Below are positions 5,244 through 5,759 of a DNA stretch of 5,759 bases, in pieces. The translations under genes were made by a program, and so were the position numbers. Source of the stretch: Bacteroidota bacterium (GTDB lineage: Bacteria > Bacteroidota > Ignavibacteria > UBA10030 > UBA8401); assembly GCA_025355705.1 (NCBI GenBank), contig JANXZD010000347.1:1-5759 (forward strand), written 5' to 3'. How positions within the stretch are numbered: the first letter of the stretch is position 1; each line of letters starts with the position of its first letter. The notes under the pieces are model-generated. The model was given only the letters and a program-made list of their open reading frames with translations, was not told where the DNA came from and did not search any database.

Positions 5244-5759
5244 ATGACACCACATTCGCCCGGTCATAACAGGTCCCAAATTTTTGTTTGGACGCTCTTC
5301 GATTTTGCCAACACATCATTTTCGGTGATGATCGTTGCGGTGGGATATTCTCTTTATTTCAAAGAAATTGTCGCCGGCGGCAGCGGACGGGGAGATTTAT
5401 TATGGGGAATCGCCGTCAGTATCTCAATGCTCCTCACGGCGATCATTGCACCGGTGCTTGGTGCCGCCGCCGATTTTTCATCACGCAGGAAACGCTTTCT
5501 CTTCGGATTCACGCTCGTCAGCATCATTGCTACCGCACTGCTGTATTTTGTTGATGCTGGAATGGTTGCACTCGGAACGATTCTTTTTATCCTCGCGAAT
5601 ATTGGATTTGAAGGCGGTCTGGTTTTTTACGATGCCTTCCTTCCGGGACTCACGACTGAACGAAGTTACGGAAGGGTTTCCGGATATGGATTTGCCATGG
5701 GTTATGTTGGATCACTTTTTACTCTCCTCATTGCCATGCCGTTATATGCCGGCGGATTT
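5244..5759 (+). CDS. Atg22/UMF1-like MFS permease, partial (C-terminus beyond right edge)
   Basis: The first 172 residues of a membrane transporter are present, open to the window edge with no stop; related bacterial proteins are usually over 400 residues. Features of the UMF1/Atg22-like MFS group are WTLFDFANTSFSV (16-28), the motif-A-like GAAADFSSRRKRFLFG (73-88) between helices 2 and 3, FYDAFLPGL (128-136) and RVSGYGFAMGYVGS (144-157). About five helices are seen (22-40, 54-76, 87-103, 106-126, 150-168). Yeast Atg22 exports amino acids from the vacuole, but the bacterial substrate is not known and is not inferred here. It starts at ATG 5244, 7 bp after the nusB stop, so it shares that transcript. 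It is not a duplicate of the permease at 3231-4508, which lacks these motifs. Confidence 0.85.
   Translation, partial: MTPHSPGHNRSQIFVWTLFDFANTSFSVMIVAVGYSLYFKEIVAGGSGRGDLLWGIAVSISMLLTAIIAPVLGAAADFSSRRKRFLFGFTLVSIIATALLYFVDAGMVALGTILFILANIGFEGGLVFYDAFLPGLTTERSYGRVSGYGFAMGYVGSLFTLLIAMPLYAGGF

Overview
The window is an ordinary chromosomal stretch of a bacterium of moderate, AT-leaning base composition. It holds eight protein genes: six complete, one cut at each edge. Few starts have a Shine-Dalgarno sequence. Together with this gene mix (PhoB-type regulator, DUF971, YjjX-like NTPase, Atg22/UMF1-like permease) and repeat-rich spacers, that would fit the FCB superphylum, for example an Ignavibacteria or Chlorobi-like lineage. 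This placement is a guess from style; no marker gene proves it.

Layout. Positions 1-4508 read on the minus strand. In transcription order they hold an MFS permease (4508-3231), a DUF971 protein (3124-2822), cytidine deaminase (2808-2401), a YjjX-like non-canonical NTP phosphatase (2369-1824), a PhoB-type response regulator (1662-973), and the N-terminal 208 residues of a sensor histidine kinase (626-1, running off the left edge). Positions 4742-5759 read on the plus strand: nusB, then 7 bp later a second, Atg22/UMF1-like permease cut by the right edge. The divergent spacer 4509-4741 carries the nusB promoter and a structured repeat.

Regulation. The clearest regulatory signal lies upstream of the response regulator. 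Three TAACA half-sites at exact 11-bp spacing (a Pho-box-like array) sit just upstream of a good sigma-70 type promoter with 17-bp spacing. This suggests phosphate control with autoregulation, and it supports the phoB assignment. The regulator and the kinase form a natural two-component pair but are separated by 346 bp of non-coding DNA. That spacer holds a minus-strand terminator, a nested palindromic repeat followed by a T-tract, and a second structured repeat. The second repeat resembles the one upstream of nusB, with one compensatory base-pair change.

The DUF971-cdd-yjjX run looks like a housekeeping operon for nucleotide salvage and nucleotide-pool cleaning (cdd, yjjX). No defence system, CRISPR array, transposase, rRNA or tRNA was seen. 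I do not see a new multi-gene system; the items most worth checking are the Pho-box array and the dispersed structured repeats.
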